Assembly (NCBI GenBank): GCA_019752635.1
Contig: JAIELX010000054.1
Span: 147,368-211,367 of the forward strand
Source: Candidatus Obscuribacterales bacterium
GTDB lineage: Bacteria > Cyanobacteriota > Vampirovibrionia > Obscuribacterales > Obscuribacteraceae
Length of the DNA stretch: 64,000 nucleotides
Direction: 5' to 3'
Positions within the stretch are counted from its first letter, which is position 1. Every line of letters begins with the position of its first letter. A model generated the notes under the pieces. It did no database searches. It saw nothing but the letters and a program-made list of their open reading frames with translations, and was not told where the DNA came from. The position numbers were made by a program, and so were the translations under genes. Below are positions 60,715-64,000 of the stretch, one piece after another.

Positions 60715-62271
60715 ATGAGTAGTGGCGAGGAAACTCCGCCCGAGCCATTTCGAGATGCCGTCGGTGGCTCGATGGAATCGCCCGAAAACGCCGGGAGTAC
60801 CGGTGCGATGTTAGCAATTGACGAGTCGTTTGCCTCGCCCCGCGTTCCGGAATTCAAAGTAGAGTACGAACCGAGAGTCAGGCGGCTGACAAGATACCTG
60901 GCGATCTTGATTCCCGTGGCTCTAGCACTTTTGTGTGTTGATTGGACCAGTCACAGCAGGTGGGATGTACCCGAAGTTGTCGGCGTCTGCATGGGGTTGA
61001 TCATGTCGGGCGGCTGCATACATGCTGCCCTCGTCAACAGGCTGCATCGCATTGACTTGACCGGTGACGGCATTAGCTTCCCTAAGGAATGGAAGTCAGA
61101 TTTGCTCGGCAGAACACAACGTCACTGGAGCGATCTCCACTCAATCCAGCTTGAGTTTTCTGCGGGGGCTACCACGGAAGTGATTTGTTGGAACCGGCCG
61201 GCTAGCTGGTCGTTGCGTGACTATTTTCGTACCTCCCCGCGACTTCTTCTTGATTTTACCTCTGGTGGAAAAGCTGAGGTCCCACTGGGCGATTTAACAG
61301 CAAAACAGGCGGAACTTTTGCTGCAAGGTTTAGAGATTTGGGCAGATCCTGCCGCGTTTGCGGCTGACGTCGTGAGGCTTGAGAAATCACTTGTTCTGGA
61401 GGAGAGTGTCTCGTTTACCGAGTTGTGGCAGGAAGACCTGAACACAAAGTACATAGCCACTACTTACAATCCGCTCGCAACCAATAGCACTGTCCAGTCG
61501 GGTAAATATAGAGTTCTGATGCAGTTATCTTCCGGTGGCATGTCATCAGTTTATTTGTGTTCGGATTCTGAAGGCAAGAAGGTGGTCTTGAAGGAAGCTG
61601 CCCTACCCGTTCAATCGAACGACGCCTTGCGGGAAAAGGTGAAAGAATTGTTCGATAGAGAAGCTCGGCTGCTGCTCAACTTGAACCATAAGCAGATTGC
61701 CAGAATTCTCGATTACTTCAGTGAGAGCGGACGCGATTACCTGGTATTGGAACACGTTGCGGGACAAACTATTCGGCAAATAGTCCGTAAGCGGGGAAAG
61801 GTCAAAGAAGCTCAAGCGCTACTTTGGGCTCGCGAGTTGTGCTCCATTGTCGAGTATCTTCATTGTCAGCAACCGCCGATATTGCATAGGGACCTGAGTC
61901 CGGACAATATCATCGTGCGAGAGGATGGACGACTTGTATTGATGGATTTTGGCGCGGCAAATGAATACATCGGGAATGCTACCGGAACGTTCATAGGAAA
62001 TCAGTGCTATGTAGCTCCTGAGCAATTTCGTGGACGTGCCACCACTCGTAGTGACATCTATTCACTTGGGGCGACGGGTTTCTTCATGCTGACGGGCTTC
62101 GATCCTACTCCTCTCTGCTCATCTATCCCCGCAGAGAGCTCCGATGCGTGCAGTAAGCTTATCGCCCGGTGCACACACTTTGAACAATCTGAACGCCCGG
62201 AATCAGTCGCAATGCTGAGTGAGTTGCTTACCGAGGCATTGTCCCACGGTTCACTTTCGCGAAAGAATTGA
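60715..62271 (+). CDS. Membrane Ser/Thr protein kinase, canonical (first of pair 2)
   Basis: A 518-residue protein: acidic polar N-terminus, TM 60-76 and 88-107, PH-like region (about 112-210, with HWSDLHSIQLEF), linker SFTELWQEDL (W238), kinase domain from about 264. Glycine loop LSSGGMSSVYL, ATP lysine K293 (VVLKEAALP), HRDLSPDN (391-398) and DFG (411-413). Canonical motifs. The ATG at 60715 is chosen for AGGGA six bases before it; a GTG 22 codons upstream is possible. Ten bases separate it from the next kinase gene. Confidence 0.92.
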   Translation: MSSGEETPPEPFRDAVGGSMESPENAGSTGAMLAIDESFASPRVPEFKVEYEPRVRRLTRYLAILIPVALALLCVDWTSHSRWDVPEVVGVCMGLIMSGGCIHAALVNRLHRIDLTGDGISFPKEWKSDLLGRTQRHWSDLHSIQLEFSAGATTEVICWNRPASWSLRDYFRTSPRLLLDFTSGGKAEVPLGDLTAKQAELLLQGLEIWADPAAFAADVVRLEKSLVLEESVSFTELWQEDLNTKYIATTYNPLATNSTVQSGKYRVLMQLSSGGMSSVYLCSDSEGKKVVLKEAALPVQSNDALREKVKELFDREARLLLNLNHKQIARILDYFSESGRDYLVLEHVAGQTIRQIVRKRGKVKEAQALLWARELCSIVEYLHCQQPPILHRDLSPDNIIVREDGRLVLMDFGAANEYIGNATGTFIGNQCYVAPEQFRGRATTRSDIYSLGATGFFMLTGFDPTPLCSSIPAESSDACSKLIARCTHFEQSERPESVAMLSELLTEALSHGSLSRKN

Positions 62272-62280
62272 GGCAATCCT

Positions 62281-63870
62281 GTGAGAAAGGATCCTGCGAG
62301 AATGAAGGGAAAGTCGTTGCCAGTGGCTACTGGAGCTCACGAGTTATTGATGCCGTATAGTCTGGACAGGTCGATCCAGAAGGCCATGTTTCGAACATCA
62401 AAGAAACATAACTATCGCAAGTATGTGCTGCTTATGTGCCTACTACTGTTCCTCGGTGTGTTGCATTTTGTGTTCGCTCTAATGACTCCGTTGCTCTCCG
62501 TGAATGCTATGGCAACACTTGTCTTCTATTTCACAATTGGGACCTTCATGTTTTTGCTAGTTGCCTATCAGCTGGCATCAATCCTCCCACAATACTTCGC
62601 TCCCACCAATGTCCAAGTTGGTGCTAATGGCGTTCGACTTCACTGGCTTCTCCCGGTTATAGGCTTCGTGTCAAGTCCATGGGCATCCTGGCAATCCATT
62701 CGGAGTGTGCAACTGTCGGAAAGCACCTTGATACCGGGAACCATCGATATCGGCAATATGTACACCCGGGAAACTTTGGCGCCCACCTTACAGGTGAAGC
62801 TTGATCTTCGCAAGACGCATTTTTTTTGGGCGTACTGGTGCGTGCTTGCCAATTTGCCAATTTCGGTTCTCCGCAATCGTGGAGGATTGCCGATCTATAC
62901 AACTGCCTTAGTGCATGAGGGCGATGTTCCGGCTCTAATGGCTGCTATGACTTTCTTCGCGAATGAGAAGTGTAGTCGACAGATCGTTGATTGGCGAGCA
63001 CAATCGGAACAACCGTCATTTACCAAACTGTGGATTGAGGGACTGAACAGCAATCGATTGTCAGAGGCTGGATTGACCGAACTTCAGCCGGGCGAAAAGC
63101 TACTTGATGGGGAGTATCGCATTCTATCCCGGATCGGTGCAGGTGGACAGGCTGTCACTTACAGGGCGGAACGGACGGTGCCGGATCGAGCGGTGGAAAC
63201 TGTTGCCTTGAAGGAATTCTTCCTTCCCGTACGGGGCGGCGCACAAATCACCAAACGAGCAATCAGAAACGTCGAACACGAAGCGGTATTGTTGCGGAGC
63301 CTGTCACATCCGCAGATTGTTCGTTTCATTGATACTTTTGCAAGCGGATCGCGCGCATACCTAGCGATGGAACTTATTGAGGGGAGGACCTTGCGCCACC
63401 TGGTTCAAGAATGTGGTGCGCTTGAGGAGAGTCAGTGCATCAGCCTCGCGCGGCAGTTGTGCAATATACTCGAATACTTGCACAGTCAAGAGCCTCCGAT
63501 TGCGCACCGCGACTTTACCCCCGACAATCTGTTGCTGAGGGACGATCAAACCATTGTTCTCATTGACTTCAACGTGGCGGAGCGACTTGAGTCTGAATGC
63601 TCACACGCAGTGGCAGGCAAACAGTGCTATATTTCCCCGGAGCAATTCCGTGGCAATGCCACCATACAGAGTGACATTTATTCTCTTGGCGGCGTCTTGT
63701 TTTGGCTGCTGACAGGGCGCGATCCCGAGCCGATAAGTGTTTCTCATCCGCGCTCCGTTAACTTGAACGTTGGCATTCTGGATGGCATCGTCGCGAAAGC
63801 AACTGCGCTAGACTCATCAGAACGCTATAAGAACGCCACTGAAATTAGAGAAGATCTGTCGAATCTCTGA
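62281..63870 (+). CDS. Membrane Ser/Thr protein kinase with DFN variant (second of pair 2)
   Basis: A 529-residue protein: TM 47-68 and 79-101, PH-like region (about 110-228, with SWQSIRSVQLSE), linker SFTKLWIEGL (W251), kinase domain from about 280. Glycine loop IGAGGQAVTYR, ATP lysine K311 (VALKEFFLP), H409-R-D411-FTPDN, and D429-F-N431. DFG is replaced by DFN. Catalytic residues are otherwise present. GTG start. Directly follows the canonical kinase, the same order as in pair 1. Confidence 0.9.
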   Translation: MRKDPARMKGKSLPVATGAHELLMPYSLDRSIQKAMFRTSKKHNYRKYVLLMCLLLFLGVLHFVFALMTPLLSVNAMATLVFYFTIGTFMFLLVAYQLASILPQYFAPTNVQVGANGVRLHWLLPVIGFVSSPWASWQSIRSVQLSESTLIPGTIDIGNMYTRETLAPTLQVKLDLRKTHFFWAYWCVLANLPISVLRNRGGLPIYTTALVHEGDVPALMAAMTFFANEKCSRQIVDWRAQSEQPSFTKLWIEGLNSNRLSEAGLTELQPGEKLLDGEYRILSRIGAGGQAVTYRAERTVPDRAVETVALKEFFLPVRGGAQITKRAIRNVEHEAVLLRSLSHPQIVRFIDTFASGSRAYLAMELIEGRTLRHLVQECGALEESQCISLARQLCNILEYLHSQEPPIAHRDFTPDNLLLRDDQTIVLIDFNVAERLESECSHAVAGKQCYISPEQFRGNATIQSDIYSLGGVLFWLLTGRDPEPISVSHPRSVNLNVGILDGIVAKATALDSSERYKNATEIREDLSNL

Positions 63871-63933
63871 CCGTAATAGATTAATGAGTGGATTCGCTAG
63901 AGGCAAGTAATTACTCAGTGAGGGGCGTAGCCA

Positions 63934-63999
63934 GTGGAACTCGTCGGACTAAGCGACAGTATCATAAACCGCGACGCGACAGAGGCATTTATTCGATGA
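63934..63999 (+). other. Short ORF at the right edge, possible leader or gene start
   Basis: A GTG at 63934 follows GAGGGGC and encodes 21 residues (starting VELVGLSDS) before a TGA. That TGA overlaps an ATG at 63996 which may start the next gene beyond the window. The ribosome site and overlap are suggestive, but the peptide is too short to judge. Confidence 0.25.
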
Positions 64000-64000
64000 A

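Noticed and set aside
1..64000. CRISPR arrays, rRNA, tRNA, transposases, integrases
   Set aside because: No regularly spaced direct repeats, no conserved RNA-gene sequence and no transposase or integrase motif were seen; small RNA genes cannot be excluded by eye.

Overview
The window is a gene-dense piece of a diderm bacterial chromosome, roughly half G+C, with genes on both strands and short gaps. Diderm architecture is shown by a TolC-type outer-membrane protein, an HlyD-type adaptor and a tandem Skp/OmpH-like periplasmic chaperone. The truncated first gene ends like the flavin-reductase domain of cyanobacterial flavodiiron proteins. Together with many TPR/Sel1 proteins, membrane Ser/Thr kinases and a caspase-like protein, this suggests a non-photosynthetic relative of cyanobacteria (Melainabacteria/Obscuribacterales-like). 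That placement is an inference, not proven. I found no rRNA or tRNA gene, CRISPR array, insertion sequence or prophage.

Layout. 1-7.9 kb: flavin-reductase C-terminus, a secreted protein, a tandem PARP-type zinc-finger protein, a quinone reductase, a two-histidine-kinase fusion divergent from an OmpR-type regulator, and an EamA transporter. 8-20.7 kb: Sel1 and TPR proteins, a DUF1189 protein, an exported TPR-caspase protein, a class V aminotransferase, guanine deaminase and DUF1475. 20.9-25.6 kb: a compact ABC-HlyD-TolC export operon. 25.8-34.1 kb: a trypsin-like protease, a tandem Skp-like protein, secreted proteins and a PAS-containing sensor kinase. 34.4-38.2 kb: small metabolic genes (Gfo/Idh/MocA oxidoreductase, alpha/beta hydrolase, AhpD-like protein). 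38.4-42.5 kb: a unbV-unbU-unbL set, three of the five genes of the enediyne warhead cassette, with no polyketide synthase here. 42.6-48.3 kb: small membrane proteins, a zinc-finger protein, a secreted protein with a paralog at 54.7 kb, a broken TPR gene, DUF1152 and an amidohydrolase. 48.4-63.9 kb: two two-kinase cassettes flanking an MBL-fold gene, a tandem pair of acidic cysteine-containing proteins, a LysR regulator, and a fused MFS/spermidine-synthase-like gene behind a G10 tract.

The most unusual material is the last 16 kb. Each kinase cassette has a first kinase with canonical HRDLSPDN and DFG motifs and a second with H[QR]DFTPDN and DFS or DFN. All four share membrane segments, a PH-like region and an LW-containing linker. 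Near each cassette lie small genes (two tandem, one solitary) that share one promoter design: GTTACCCAGYYGTAAC, then 11 nt, then TA[AT]CAT, starting 72-74 nt plus element from the start codon. Their products also end alike (SExxRR). I propose, as inference, that these form one undescribed signalling/regulon module. Other notable items are the sensor-kinase fusion whose two halves look complementary in their defects, and the orphan unb cassette.
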